A DNA stretch of 64,000 bases from Sphagnum compactum (GCA_965153455.1 OZ234493.1:17970213-18034212), one strand, 5' to 3'. Positions 1 to 12,400 are shown, numbered from the stretch's first letter. The notes: generated from the sequence alone by a model not told the origin. Program-made: numbers and translations.

Positions 1-1312
1 TCTCCTCACGTGTTTTATTCTTCTCCAAGAAGGTCAGTGCATCTTGTGCAAAATGTTGGCATACTTTACAAGCTCTTTTATTGGCCAGAGCAGCTTCCAC
101 AGCATTGGCAGTGCAAAGGCCTGATTGAAAGCAAAGATTGTCGGGTCCCAATTCTGTCTCTAGCTCCAAGAATATTTCAGGCACATAGGCCTCAATAAAT
201 TTCTCACACTGCAATGACACAAGAGACCAAAAGACAAAAAAACTGCTGAGGACCCAAGTCTTCATGCAAAGACACTAACAAGAACACATAACACAATGAG
301 TGCAGATCCTTTCTCCCTTTCAAAGGCATGGGCTGGGTGGTGAAAAACTAGTTGGCGCTTACTTTGGTCTTCAGGCCTGGTTGAAGGATGCTACAGAAAT
401 GCTCCTCAATCACCCTGATTGTCTCCTTTACTGTGTCAGGGTTGCCCAGTAACAACTCTGCCTTCTGTGAGATGCGCATGCATGTATCACATACATAGTT
501 CTTCACACGACGTTTGGTTGCAAAACCAAATCCATTGCCCTTGGATCCCCTCAAGCTAGATACTATGCCTTGAAAAAAACAAACCCAAAACAAAATGAAA
601 CTAAAAGTCAGTGATCGTCCTCCCCAAGCTTCCAAAATCAACGTATACTCCAACTCTCAAACCCTGGCTCAACCCCTCTTCCATCCACAAAGCTATCAAA
701 GTTCGCCAAAGCAAAACACACGCGCACACACACACACAACCAAAACAAAACTTGACTAGAAACAAAAAGAAAACAACAAGCCACACAACACAAAAGCATA
801 CTCAACTATTTCCCCTTGCGATCAACAATCCATCAACAAAACAATCACCTAAAAAAAAACCCACAAATCACTCATCAAAACCCATCACAAAAAAAACATT
901 CCACAAATTCCTCACCAAAACCCATCACAAAAAACAAACCCACAAAATCCTTCACCAAAACCCATCACCCCCAAAAGAACCACCCCCCTATAAATCCTTC
1001 GCCTAAACCCATCACAAAAAACCAACCCACAAGAAAAACCTAAGCAATAGATCCCCAGAAAACCCTCCCCGAAAACCCAACAGAACACTGAGAAGATCAA
1101 ACCCACAAAAATAAAAATGAAAATGAAATGAAAACAAAAGTGAGGAGAGAAAAACAGACGAAGGAGAAGAAGACGAGGAGGTTTTCCATACCGGCTGGTT
1201 TCACCTCGAAGCCTTGAACCGAAACAAACAAGAGCAACAGAAAGGAGAGAAACAGCAGCAAGCCCATAGGCCTCCACACCCGCTGCTGTTGCTGCTCATT
1301 CCTCAAACCCAT
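1..1312 (-). CDS. Prosaposin-like protein with saposin B domains (3' end beyond window)
   Basis: Three exons join in frame on the minus strand: 1312-1192, 568-363 and 208-<1. Exon 1 starts at an ATG and encodes a leader with a hydrophobic core (MGLLLFLSFLLLLFVSVQG), which I read as a signal peptide. Its donor at 1191 (GTATGG, phase 1) joins the acceptor at 569. Exon 2 ends at 363 with donor GTAAGC and joins the acceptor before 208 in phase 0. Exons 2 and 3 carry the saposin cysteine pattern: VCDTCMRISQKAELLLGN, then HFCSILQPGLKTK joined to CEKFIEAYVPEIF, then CFQSGLC. A second domain opens with CKVCQHFAQDALTFLEKN and is cut by the window edge. Saposin B domains are disulfide-locked helical folds that bind lipids, typically in the secretory pathway or vacuole. 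An upstream in-frame ATG at 1387 would add 25 residues before the hydrophobic segment, so I prefer 1312. Confidence in the family is high; the exact function in this plant is unknown. Confidence 0.88.
840..1035. repeat. A/C-rich tandem repeat in intron 1 of the saposin gene
   Basis: Roughly 48-bp units containing CCAAAACCCATCACAAAAAA and CCCACAAA(A/T)TCCTTC recur about four times within the 623-bp first intron. The tract makes a low-complexity open frame on the plus strand that is not a gene. Confidence 0.7.
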
Positions 1313-1738
1313 GTTTGGAAATCTCTCGTGAAAGAGAGAAAAAACAAAAAAAAGATCCAGAAATTGCTGAAACTCTCGAACACCCAAAACTCCTCCTCGG
1401 TGTATGTATATGAATGAATTTATATTTCTCCCAAAAGAGACATGTTATCGACTACGACTGCAAAACGTCTCTGGAAGGGAAGAAGAATGGTGACGATGAT
1501 GAAGATGGTAATGAATATAGCACGCAACCACAAACGCCGAGTGCGGTGCACAGCCTTTACTTCCTTCTCCGCAACAGCAAAACCATCCAGAGATTCTGCA
1601 TCTATTATTAAACTAGTGCCCACTTTTGAGGGTTTGATTCTGAGAGAGAAAGAGCCAAAATTCTCTCTGAGAGAGAGAGGGAGAGAGAGAGAGAGAGAGG
1701 GAGAGAGAGAGAGAGAGAGAGAGAAAGAAAGAGCCAAT
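1313..1738. other. Upstream region of the saposin gene with a GA microsatellite
   Basis: This is the 5' flank of the minus-strand saposin gene. It contains an almost uninterrupted GA tract at about 1668-1733, which reads as CT on the gene's sense strand. CT-rich tracts are common in plant 5' UTRs and promoters. I see no gene here. Confidence 0.6.
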
Positions 1739-2365
1739 TTTTGCATCCTAAAAAATGGGAATGGAACTGCAGTTATGAAGGAACAAAATGGATGATGCAA
1801 TGATGATGGAAATTCTTCCTCTTCGAAAATCCATGTTTTGTTTTTGGATTCGTAAAAGATAGTATAGCAGCAGATGATGATGATGATGATGACAATCTCT
1901 GCTTCTTCATGGCTCATGAAGGCCATGCCCAGAAAAAGTACCCCAATCTTTGCTTCCTAAAAAAGTGGGGATGGAACTGCAGTTATGAATGAGCAAAATG
2001 GATAATGCAAATGATGATGGGAAATTGATGATGGAAATTTTTTCCTCTTCCAAAACCCATGTTTTGTTTTTGGATTTGTAAAAGATAGTAGCAACAGCTG
2101 ATGATGATGGTGACGATGATGGCAATATCTGCTTCTTAGTGGCCTAAGAAGCCATGCCCAGAAAAGCCCAATTCTTGCCTCCTAAAAGTGGGGATGGAAC
2201 TGCAGTTATGAACGACCAAATGGATGAATGTGATGTTGAAAATTCTTCCTCCTCCAAAAGGCCATCTTTTGTTCTCGGATTTGTAAAAGATAACGACAAT
2301 AGCACCAGTAGATGACGATGTCGGTCTGGCCCATGAACCCATGCCCAGTTCCGTCCCCAGTTTTA
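1739..2365. repeat. Three tandem copies of a roughly 210-bp unit
   Basis: Copies start near 1739, 1950 and 2174. Each opens with TGGGGATGGAACTGCAGTTATGAA-like sequence (shown here only in consensus), passes through a CCATGTTTTGTTTTTGGATT block and a GATGATGATG tract, and ends near GGCCATGCCCAGAAAA. The copies have diverged by substitutions and small indels. No coding function is evident. Confidence 0.8.
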
Positions 2366-3709
2366 AAGAAGCTGCTAAGTACAGTTTCCTTTTTATAATG
2401 AAAATTGCCCTTTACAACAATCGATAGTATCCATCCTCTCTTGATGTGTTAGTGGCTGTTGGTTCATTCTGGCCTATAATGTGTTCCTGGAATCCCATTC
2501 CACTGGGTCATTCCACCAGGTGGGACAATGGGTTGAACCTGGCAGCCAATTCCAGCAGCCAATGGTAGGATACTAGGTCTCCAGTCTCTAGTCTTGACCT
2601 GTTAAGGTCTGGGGTGGCTGATTACGTCATTTTCTTGATCACATTATGGGTATAATCTTCTCATCATGATAGTATATATACTCATATGACCAAAAGGTGT
2701 CTGCGGAACATAATGTAGGAAAAATTTGTTGAATCTCCGGACCCATATTGTATAATGTTATGGAATGGTCTCGCCTTAATTGCCCAAGTGTTTTGTGTGT
2801 CTTGCTAGGCTTGTTCTAATGGGCTTGCCCAGTGCCTTACCCAACATAATGGGTAGGAGCTCGACCATTCCATTGTGTGCTTTTTCCCAAGCTCAACTCC
2901 TTGTTGAGACCAAATACCCTACCAAGCTCAACCCTTGTCTTTAGCTATTTGGCCCATTCCAATAGGTATCACAAAGGCTGAGCATGGTGGCATCATTGAT
3001 TAGTGTTGTGTGGTTCTTAAAAAATAGGGATAGACCTTGCATGGTTATCAACTTGGCTATATATTTATTTATATGTTGGAGGTCAAAAAAAAATTTAAAT
3101 CAAAGGTTTTAAGAACCTCCGAATATCAAGCGTCGAGCAAACCTCACACTTTAAAGAATTGTTGGCTTGGACTAGTTGTAGGATTTCTAAACTTTGGTGG
3201 GGGTTTCAAGAAAAGTAGTCTTTGCTTCTTGTAGACAAGGTGTGGTTTCCAAGTGAGAGAATTTGATAGTAGTGTGGATGATGTGTGAGGAATTGGAGAT
3301 TTGGTAGGCATATCTGAGAGGAGTGAAAGGTTTCTTTAGAAATATCCTTTCCAAATCAAGAGTTCGAGAGGTGGAAGTATCAAAGTTAATGTTGTTGCAA
3401 GAATTTGATCGATGAGAAAACAATGGGTGATTCATGGGTGAGGCACTAGTGAAAACCTAGACGTAAGCATGAAGGATTTGGAGGAATTACGAGTGGTGAT
3501 AAAGATGGGAGAGTCATGGTGCAAAAGCTCCATGTCTTAAGGAGGCAATGGCTTTGTAGTTGAAAAAGGGTACAGCCAAGCCAAATTCAATAAAGGGAAT
3601 CAGCATTGGAAGGGAAATAAGGGGCACTGTGCAATAACTAAGTAGAGGATTCTCAACTTAAATTGTAAGCATGTTCCTATTGATAGAAACTTATTTGAAA
3701 ACCCCTGAA
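2366..3709. other. Intergenic region without recognisable gene
   Basis: No open frame here has recognisable protein character. The stretch near 2460-2960 has CA/TGG-rich sequence of the kind left by old transposons, but I cannot name a family. Confidence 0.5.
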
Positions 3710-4175
3710 TTGCTTACCTCAATTGCTTACTCCTGAATTGAAAACCAAATTGATTTGCATCAACAGCTGAAGATTGTAGTATCTGGAGAAAACCCATTGA
3801 ATCAATACCCATGAATTGCTTACCTCTTTTGTGAAACAATTGATTTACGTCAGCAGCTGAAGATTGCAGTGCCTGGAAAAAACACACGAAAAACAAGACC
3901 CATGAATTGGTTTAACCTCTTTGTGAAACAAGTCAGTTGCATCAAAAGCTGAAGATTGCAGTCCAAGGAGGTAAAAAAGGGGGGGAACAAGTGACACCCA
4001 TGAATTGCTTACCTATTTTGTGAAACAAGTCATTTGCCTCAACAGCTGAAGATTGCAGTGCCATGAGAAAACACGTTTGAAACAACAAAACCCGTGAAGG
4101 ATTGCTTACCTCTCTCAACATGTTTTCATCATCTTGGGCGGCTAACTGAGTGAATTGCATCCCTGATGTCTGTGA
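3710..4175 (-). repeat. Tandem exon-like modules flanked by splice-like signals
   Basis: Four related modules of about 50 nt lie near 3724-3780, 3815-3877, 3905-3966 and 4002-4064, spaced about 90-100 bp. On the minus strand each reads as a pyrimidine-rich stretch with AG, a core beginning (G)CACTGCAATCTTCAGCTG and encoding LQSSA..(D/N)..LFHK, then GTAAGCAATTC or a relative of it. A fifth, unrelated segment ending AACATGTTGAGAGAG|GTAAGC lies just upstream at about 4111-4167. The modules may be a repeated small exon of an unrecognised minus-strand gene, or a minisatellite that merely resembles one. Confidence 0.5.
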
Positions 4176-4189
4176 ATAAGGTGGGTGAT

Positions 4190-4860
4190 CATGACTAAGA
4201 AGAAGCAAAACAAATGACTCAGGGTCTTGATGGCTTACAAATCAGATGAGAGGAGGAGGAGGAGGAGGAGGAGGAGCAGGTGGATCATACAGTTGCTATG
4301 GAACTCAAAAAAAGCAATCCCTGCACAGTACATGGGAATTGGTTGTGGAAGAATTATCATGGTGTTGATATGGTGAGTGATCGTGAGAAAGAAGAAGCAA
4401 AACAAATATCTCAGGTCTTGCTTACATTGGAATCAGCTGCTGTTCTGTGAGACTCTTGAGACACCACTGACTGTGGTGTCTGTCCAGTAAGGTGTGTGAT
4501 ACATGACAAAGAGGAAAGCAAAACATTATTCTCAAGTTTCAATTGCTTATAAAATTTAAAGAGGAAGAAAGAAAAACAATGTTGCAAGTTTTGCTGATGG
4601 CTTTCAAAACTCAGAGAGGAAAGCAAAACAAATCTCTCTCGAGTCTTGATGACTTAGGTACAACATTTCAGACAGGAAAGCAAAACAAGCTCTCTCAAGT
4701 CTTGATGGATTACAACATTTCACACAGGACAGGCAAAACAATTTCTCTCTCAAGTCTGGATGGCTTACAACATTTCCGACAGGAAAACAAAACAATCTCT
4801 CCGAAGTCTTGATGCCTCACAACATTTCAGACAGGAGAGAGACAGAGCGATCATACATTG
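4190..4860. repeat. Array of diverged roughly 60-bp units
   Basis: Units share a core like AACAATCTCTCTCAAGTCTT followed by GATGGCTTACAACATTTC and AGACAGGAAAGCAAAAC. The clearest copies are between 4600 and 4850; decayed ones extend left to about 4190. The array lies upstream of the V-ATPase E gene. No coding role is apparent. Confidence 0.7.
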
Positions 4861-5548
4861 GCTATGGACCTCCAAAAGGAAAACAAAAAACCCTGCACAT
4901 CGCAAGAAGAGCATGCAAACAGAGAGAAAGAAGAAGAGTAATCCGTGAGAAATGGAGCGAGGAAGGAGAGTTGCAAGAAGAGCATGCAAACAGAGAAAAA
5001 TAATAGAACAGTACCTTCCGTTCAGCTCTTGCTCTTGTCTTCGCAAGGAACGTTGTCCGCGCTTCCGGGATGCCGTGAGCTCTCGGTGAATCAAAAGCGT
5101 TGATTTAGCTTCGCGGCTGTGGCGCTCCGTAGTTGTTATCTCATCGCTCGCTTTGAGAAAGAGATGCCATTCTTCGAATCTTTCCTTTGCTTTGAGAGAA
5201 ATGGCCAGTCTTCTTTTTCTTCTTCTCTCCGACTTCTTTGGAGCGAGTTCGCCTTTGTGAGATCCAAATACAAAGATTGTGAAGCGGCGATGCGTGTATA
5301 ATGCATGAGACGCGGTGCACAGCGCGACTTGCAAATGGCTTCTTTGCAGTATCATCGTCCTTCTTCTTCTTCTTCTTCTTCTTCTTCTCCCGCCGCTACG
5401 ACTGTTGTTGGCTTCTCGTCGAGCTACGCTACTACGACTACTGCCACTGCACAACAGGAGGAGCTGTGCAATCCACGACGCAGGAACTGCGATCCACAAC
5501 GAGCACGGGACTAGGAGGAGGAGGGAAAACAAAAGAGGAGACGGCACG
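4861..5548 (+). promoter_or_regulatory. Promoter and 5' leader region of the V-ATPase E gene
   Basis: This is the 690 bp upstream of the VHA-E start codon. It includes a TTC trinucleotide run at about 5361-5387. GC content is higher than in the surrounding DNA. I cannot place the transcription start: no convincing TATA box was identified. Long open frames crossing this region on both strands look like by-products of the composition. Confidence 0.45.
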
Positions 5549-5715
5549 ATGAATGACTCCGAAGTCTCGCAGCAGGTGCAACAGATGCTGCACTTCATAG
5601 CGCAGGAAGCAGCAGACAAAGCCAACGAGATCGCGCTCTCTGCTGAAGAGGTAGAAGGAGACTGTTTTGGTTTTAGCGGCAATCCGCTTTTGCTCACCTT
5701 TTTTTCCTCTTGATG

Positions 5716-5753
<38 letters not shown>

Positions 5754-7877
5754 CAGCAATCTGTTATGATTTGCGTGTGGTTGAAGAAGATCTCCTCCTC
5801 CTCCTCTTCAGATCAAGGTTGAAGAAGATCAAGGTTCCTGCAGCAGAAGCTTCTTCTTTTTTGACCTTGATCGGAAGATGCTGCACTTCAATGTGACTTC
5901 ATAGCGCAGGAAGCTTGATCTCCTCAAGAAGTGCTTGGTGAAGGAGGAAGAGGAGGAGCATTTCCTCGCCTGTCTGTGCAAATATTTCTCCTGCTGTAGA
6001 CATCTCTACAAGAATGTGATCAAACGGTTCTTGGCAGCAGCATTGTGGCAATGATTGAAGTGCTTGGTGAAGGAGGAGGAGGAGGAGCATTTCCTCGCCT
6101 GTCTGTGCAAATATTTCTCCTGCTGTAGACATCTATACAAGAATGTGATCAAACGGTTCTTGGCAGCAGCATTGTGGCAATGATTTGACTTAGTATTGAA
6201 AGAAGATGCTGCTGCTGCTGCTGCTGCTGCTGCAGGAATTCAACATCGAGAAGTTGCAGATTGTGGAAGCGGAGAAGAAGAAGATTCGGCAGGAGTTTGA
6301 GCGCAAGGAGAAGCAAGTTGATGTGCGCAAGAAAATGTGAAAAACAACTCTCTCTCTCTCTCTCAAGACCTCATCTTCTTTTGTTGTTGTCGTTGTCTCC
6401 TGGCTGACTGACTGACTGCCTGCATCTCTTGTTGTACCTGGAAAACTCGTTTGCACTGTTTGCTCTTCTTCTTCACAGGGCTTCCAATTGAGGACCTTGC
6501 ATCAGCAACGAGAATTCCATTCTTTTTCTGCCATTGACATACATACATACATAGTGGTGGTGGAAAATGAAGATTTTTGTTGTTGTTGTTGTTGTGTTGG
6601 TTGGTTCCAGAGAGTATTCCACACAGCTGAATGCATCGCGCTTGAGATTGTTGCAAGCACAAGATGATCTCATTTGCAAGATGAAGGAGGGAGCTGAGAA
6701 GCAACTGCAATCTGTGAGCTCAAATGGTGAAAAGTATTGCAAGTTACTCGAAGGTCTCATTGTCCAGGTGAAAATTGAACATGAGTTTCTAGGAACAGCA
6801 GAGCTTGTAGCATTGTAGATGTTCCTCTGCTGCTGCTATGACTCTTGCGTGCTAGCCAAACATCATGACCGAGTCTTCTTCTTTGTTGATTCCAGAAGGA
6901 AAATTTGCAGCAGAAATTCTCCTTGAAACGTCATCCTTTCATGCTGCTCTTGCTTGAAGGACCTGTTTCTTTGTGCGTATTTAGTTAGTCAATGGAACTC
7001 ATTCTGCTTGATGTGTGAATGGGTGGTGGTGGGAATTTTTGAGAATGGGGTGGGCAGGGGCTGATGAGGCTGAATGAGTCAGTTGTCCAATTGCGTTGTC
7101 GTGAAGAAGATCTTGAAATTGTTCAATCAGCAGTGCAGTCTGCACGGGATACATATGCTAGAATACAAGGGGTGAATCCTCCTCAAGTATCTGTGGACCA
7201 CAATCATTTTCTCCCTGGTGGCCCCAAATCTGAACAGAATGGGTCATCTTGGTACTCTTTCTTTTCTTCTTGAACATAAAGAATTTGAGCTTCCCCTGAC
7301 CATTATTATAACTTCTGTTTCTTTGAGCAGTTTTTCTAACACCCATTAGATTCCTGAATGGATGGAGAGAGAGAAATCAATAAATGAGAAAAAAGGGTGT
7401 TGTTTTTTGTCTAAGGTTAGCACACTCTCATAAATTGCCTATAAACTGCTTATGGTTTCAGCACAGGGGGAGTGGTACTGGCAACAAAGGATGGGCGTAT
7501 CGTGCTTGAGAACACTCTCGATGCACGCCTGGAAGTTGTGTTCAAGCAGCAGCTACCTGAGGTGTGCACAATTACTACCATTACTACTGATTCACAAAAT
7601 TGTTTCCTCCTCCACCACCACACTAATCTATTCAACAATTTTCTGAAGTGCATATGTATTGGAGACTTCACACTTATTGGCATGTACTAGGTACATGAAG
7701 AGACACAAGAACAACCCCATCAAAAACCATTTCCAAGCCTCACATGCCCAATTAATCCATCCATCCATCAATCAATGAATATACACTGCTAATTGTCATA
7801 AACCTATGTTGTTGTTTTGCCTCTCTATGCAGATTCGCAAGCGGCTATTTCCAAGTGGGGGCCAGGCAGGAGCTTAA
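5549..7877 (+). CDS. VHA-E: V-type proton ATPase subunit E
   Basis: Six exons join perfectly: 5549-5650, 6236-6336, 6611-6767, 7058-7251, 7462-7561 and 7833-7877, giving 232 residues and stop TAA. All introns are GT-AG and all phases agree. The family signature runs end to end: MNDSEVSQQVQQM at the N-terminus, EFNIEKLQIVEAEKKKIRQE, RKEKQVDVRKKIEYS, QLNASRLRLLQAQDDL, VVQLRCREEDLEIV, CTGGVVLATKDGRIVLENTL, DARLEVVFKQQLPE and a short IRKRLF tail. Subunit E pairs with subunit G to form the peripheral stalk that ties the cytosolic V1 head to the membrane Vo ring of the vacuolar proton pump. The N-terminal half is the long helix, the C-terminal half the globular domain. Length matches the usual 225-240 residues. 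Nothing is broken; this looks like a functional housekeeping gene. Confidence 0.97.
5719..5751. repeat. CT microsatellite in VHA-E intron 1
   Basis: An uninterrupted CT dinucleotide run begins about 70 bp downstream of the intron 1 donor. Confidence 0.9.
5876..5913 (+). repeat. Partial duplicate of VHA-E exon 1 inside intron 1
   Basis: The sequence GATGCTGCACTTCA, a 10-bp insertion (ATGTGACTTC), then ATAGCGCAGGAAGC repeats the exon 1 segment at about 5587-5614 that encodes MLHFIAQEA. The insertion destroys the frame and there is no splice context, so this is a dead exon fragment. Confidence 0.8.
5928..6185 (+). repeat. 129-bp tandem duplication in VHA-E intron 1
   Basis: Two head-to-tail copies, 5928-6056 and 6057-6185, begin GAAGTGCTTGGTGAAGGAGG and end with GTGGCAATGATT. 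They differ at only a few positions, so the duplication is recent. Confidence 0.92.
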
Positions 7878-8467
7878 GCAAAAAAACCAACAATCTCCTT
7901 GAACACGTAATGATTCAAGATTGTCACCATAAACAAAAGATTCCTGATGAGAATCACATCACACAAAACAAGCAATGTTCAGTTCTTCATCTTCTCTTAT
8001 TTACATAAACAAAAGAATATGTTGAGAGAGCTTCTAGGTTACAAAAAAAATATTGCAGACTAAAATATTACAGGAGCTGATGCTGCACGACAACATCTGA
8101 AGCTATTTTCTTTGTGCAAAGCTCAATTTGCTGAATATCAAATGAAAAAAATGAATTACATTTTTTTGTGCACTGCAGCAACAAGTTTGTCAATAGTTTC
8201 TAATTTCACATCTGTTTTTTCTCCTTCCTTCCTCTTTTCTTCTCCACAAATTCAGATTTCGAAATTCAGGAAATGTATGTATGTGGGTTGTTGCAACAGA
8301 ATATTCTTTGCTTGCTTACTTGACTCCCTCTTCTCTTGCTCTCATAATATCAGCTTCCAGAAAACCCTCGTGCAAAACAGAGCAGCTTGATTACAACACG
8401 TTTTCTGCGAATAAAAACCCAAACGAACAGAAAAAGAGCAAACAAGGCAAAAGATAACATGCTTTTC
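7878..8467. other. 3' flank of VHA-E
   Basis: Probable 3' UTR followed by non-coding sequence up to the tRNA gene. No further gene is recognised. Confidence 0.5.
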
Positions 8468-8538
8468 GCCGCTGCCGGGGATCGAACCCGGGTCACCCGC
8501 GTGACAGGCGGGAATACTTACCACTATACTACAACGAC
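8468..8538 (-). tRNA. tRNA-Asp (anticodon GTC)
   Basis: The minus strand reads GTCGTTG (acceptor 5' side), a D arm with TAGTATAGTGGTAAGTA, an anticodon loop CCTGTCACG, a T arm with GGGTTCGATCCCC and a 3' acceptor side CAGCGGC. The acceptor stem pairs fully, allowing G-U pairs. The A and B box promoters lie in the D and T arms. No intron is present and CCA is not encoded, as expected for a eukaryotic nuclear gene. A T4 run (AAAA at 8449-8452 on the plus strand) about 15 nt beyond the 3' end can serve as the Pol III terminator. Confidence 0.96.
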
Positions 8539-9470
8539 TTTGATGCTGGGAGAAAGTTGGCCTAAATATTTTACCTCTTATTTAGTATAGTGCCTTTGAC
8601 GAATCCATCTTTGAAATGGGTGTACATTATCTATATATTTATTTATTTATTTACTTATTTACTTATTTACTTTATTTTTATTTTTATTTTTATTTATTTA
8701 TTTATTTATTTATTTTCGGAGTTGGCAAAAATGAACAGAAGTAAATTCGTTTTTGCATCTTAGTGGTTTTGCTTTTAAGGGAGTTTTTCTCAGATTTTTC
8801 TTTTTCATATCTTTAGGTGTTGATTTTTGCCATTAATTTGAACAAGTAGTATAGTAGCAGGGTTTTTTGACAGCACTGTCCAAGATTGTTATTATTTTTT
8901 TAATTCAGAGTTTGAAAAACTGAAGAAATAATAAGTTTGTTTTTTAGATTTAAATAAGATTCAAGGGAATGCAGGAGGTAGTGGGTATGAAAGTTATTGA
9001 TACCAAGGTGGGTTTGATTTTGCTAGCTCTGTGAGCTGGAGCTTGAACAAGCAAGCAGGTTTCAAAAGAGGGTGAAGATTGGGTGACCAGGTTTTGGGTT
9101 TGATTAGCAGTTGCAAATTCATTCAAGATTGCCCCAAACAAAACTTTTTATAAGAAAATTGTAAGAATTGCAACAGCAGTTCCAGTTGGATTCAGGAAAT
9201 TGCAAAAAAGGAATTGTAAGAGTTGTAACAGCAGTTGAAGAAGATCAGGGATTGAAGAATGACTATACATATCATATAAGATAAAGAGAGAAAAAAGAGT
9301 AAGAATTTGAAGGTATTCCAACAGCATCATACTTTATGGATACTGTCAGGAGCATTAACAACACTAATGGCATGATTACTTGGTAGTCCTTTGTTAGAGA
9401 TTGAAATTTTTGCTCTTAGCAGAGTGAAATGTGTGTGAGCTCGAGAATACGATTTTTCTGTAAGTAAGCC
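8539..9470. other. Intergenic region with a TTTA low-complexity tract
   Basis: A (TTTA)n-like tract lies at about 8630-8715. Near 9155-9240 a segment with GTAAGAATTGCAACAGCAGTT occurs twice in diverged form. No gene is recognised. Confidence 0.6.
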
Positions 9471-12400
9471 TCACCAGCTCAGAACCGAAGGTACAGCAAG
9501 CCTCTCAAGGGAGGAACACTTCTCAGCGAGTGACTCTGGTGAAAAGTCTTGAAGCAGATAACAGTACCTGCACCATCCATGTGTGTTAAACTGAGTAAAC
9601 AATTTTGCATCCCGTTCAAATGTGCTACAATACAATGTGCAATCCTCCAACACACTAAACAGCATGAAGTTGTAGATGTGAACCTGGCCTTCTCATCTCT
9701 TCTGGACCCCTCCATGATCACACTGCAGAGCTCCTTTGAGTTGTGCATGATTTGAGCCAGAAATGGTGAGAACTGCTGTTGTACAGTTGTGTGATAATGG
9801 TGATGGTCCAGTATTGCACATGGGTATTCCATTGGCTTCACACAGCCTCTGCTGCAAAGCCAAATTCCAACAGTCTTGCTTTGTTTTTGTTTTCTCATGT
9901 TTATGGGAAAGAGTAACAATCTCCTTGTCACCTTGGTCTGGTCTATGATGCACTCCTTGATCAGCAAAACAAGTGTTGTCAGAGCTTGTACAGCTGGTAA
10001 CATTGTTGTTGCTGTTCCAAAGAGTTAACAAAACCTGAGTTTTCTTGATCACAGAGGTTTTCTTTTTCCACTCTCTACTTGCTTACATGCAGCAACAAGG
10101 CAAGTCGTTCTTCTCCTTCATATGTATAGCTGAAAGAGTTAGAATCTTCACATGCTCAAGGACTGAAACTAGATCATTGAAAAGTGCAGCCAACAAAAAG
10201 AAACAAGGATCAACTTGCATGCTTGTTGGCCAGAGTTTCAGCACTGGGTTGATGGCCTAAAGCTTGAACATGTGCAACTTCTCCAACTCCTTGACCTATT
10301 AAACTAAACAGCATCAAACACCAGTGGCCTGAAACTGGAATAAGCTGTCTTCATCACAGAGCCAGCAATGTGAATGGGAAGCATAAGAAAAGAGTAAGTG
10401 TTCTTATCGGTGGAAGGGGCAGTGTCTTTTGCAAGTCTTGCACTCAGCCTTCACAACAAGCTCCAGAAGTTCTTGGTCACTTGCAGGGGGAGAAGGGCTC
10501 CAAAATCTCCAAGGTACAGTTAAACAAGCTTGATGAAGTTGCAGAGAAATCTCCACAACAACAATTAAAGGTAACACAACAATGAGTGCAGTCATAACCT
10601 CATGAGAGTCGCTCACAAAGTGACAGACCATCACCTTCATCATGAACGGCAGTGACGAGCTGCCATGACTATCCACCGAGTTCATCAGCTCCCAACAGTG
10701 GGTGTAGATAAGCATATAATAATCGGCCCAAAAACTTGGGCAAACCATTACAATCTGCGTCCTGAGTTTCTGTTGCCTTTCCGGAAGCGATGGGAAGACT
10801 CAGACATGATGTTGGCTAGCACTTAAGAGACGTTGCTAATCAAAAAAGTCAATAGTATCCTCATTCAAGCTGCAACAAGCTTCTGAAGGAAAGAGCTTTT
10901 ATTTCATTTTAGCTTGTCCCTGTATATGCAGTTAAACAACTGCAAGAAATCCTATGCTTCCTCCTGCATTCCTCCCTGCCCCCTGACTCACACCAATCTC
11001 CTAACCATCCCCAACCACTCTCTCATTTTCTCCTTTCTCCAGCCATTTCCTGCTGTCTTTTAACTAGCATAACACACATCCCCCTCCCTCCATTCTTTAC
11101 TCATGCCCTTTTGCAATATCCTCACATACCAGACTGTGCTCTAACTCCTGGACCATCCTCTACTTCTCACATCCTCATACACAAACTGCAGAGCTTCATT
11201 GTTCGATTGTAGGAGTCTGACACAGACACCACCATAACATATTGCCAAAAGGGCCAGACGCCACTAATCCCTCACTCAACTCAAAACTCTTCCATGAGCA
11301 AACATGCTCTTACAATTGTTCTAACACATATCATTCAAAGGACTAAGACTAGTGTAGAAGCTTTGCATTTGAAGCTTGACATTTTGTGCAAGGGTTGATA
11401 AGCCTGCAAAATGAAGACCAAGAGGTTTGAAGAGACAATGAGGCTAGAAGATGTGAGATTCAAGCATCATCAAGAAAAAAAGCAACAATCTGCAGGGTGT
11501 TTTCTTTCCAAACCCATTTCACAGTAATTGGACAAGCACCTACAACAGTCAAGTCATGACCAAGCTGCCAGTACTACACCAGTAAAAACTGGACAATGCT
11601 CAAGCTTTGGGCAGATGAATCAGTACTGCTTGACCACAGAAGCAATCATTACCAACTGTCAAGTCCCTCAGGACCTTGACTAAAGCAAAAAGGATTTCTA
11701 GGATTTCTAGACAACCAATAGCATGTCAAATTGCAATCTAGTCCTGTCAATGCGGTTTTGTAGTGAAGTCACCATAGAACCCAGTGCTTCCTTCCAGAAC
11801 AAGATGAGAAGTGCCAGCACTCCCAAAACTTCTTCCAGTGAAGCTCAAAAGGCCTGCCTACCACACAGGCAAGATTCTTACCTTGTGATCAGATTTACTA
11901 TTCATGTCAGGATGCATTATCTCCACAAATATATGCATCCCAGAAACAAGAATCAGGAGTAGGTTAACACTGTCCTGAGCAATCATGATTCATCTACTTG
12001 ATTGGACAGTGCACCCTAAATAATTCTTGACCAGGCAAGACACAAGTTGAAGATGGTGCATTGTACCACTGCAGCAGAATATCTTGAACTGATGGCATTG
12101 GACTTCTGCTTATTATCCTTGTGTAAAACTATTATCTGGTGTGATGCCACCATTGCTTCACTTTCATTTCCTAACCAATATATTCTGAAGAGTTTCTCTA
12201 TTCATCTATGCTGCTAAAAACACATGAAGAAAGCTGCAGAACCACACACTCCCCTATCATCTACAGGCACTAGATGCTGATCAGCCTTTGAACAATTGAA
12301 GGGTTATCATTCAGTAACAACAACAACCATGGCATCTGTGCCCCATGGGGAAGCAGCCAGGACAGCTTTCATGGCACCATAATGGAAATGATATCCATCA

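Noticed and set aside
4765-5697. 310-codon open frame on the minus strand
   Set aside because: It is antisense to VHA-E exon 1 and its leader and crosses the 60-bp repeat array. It is basic and low-complexity, without a domain.
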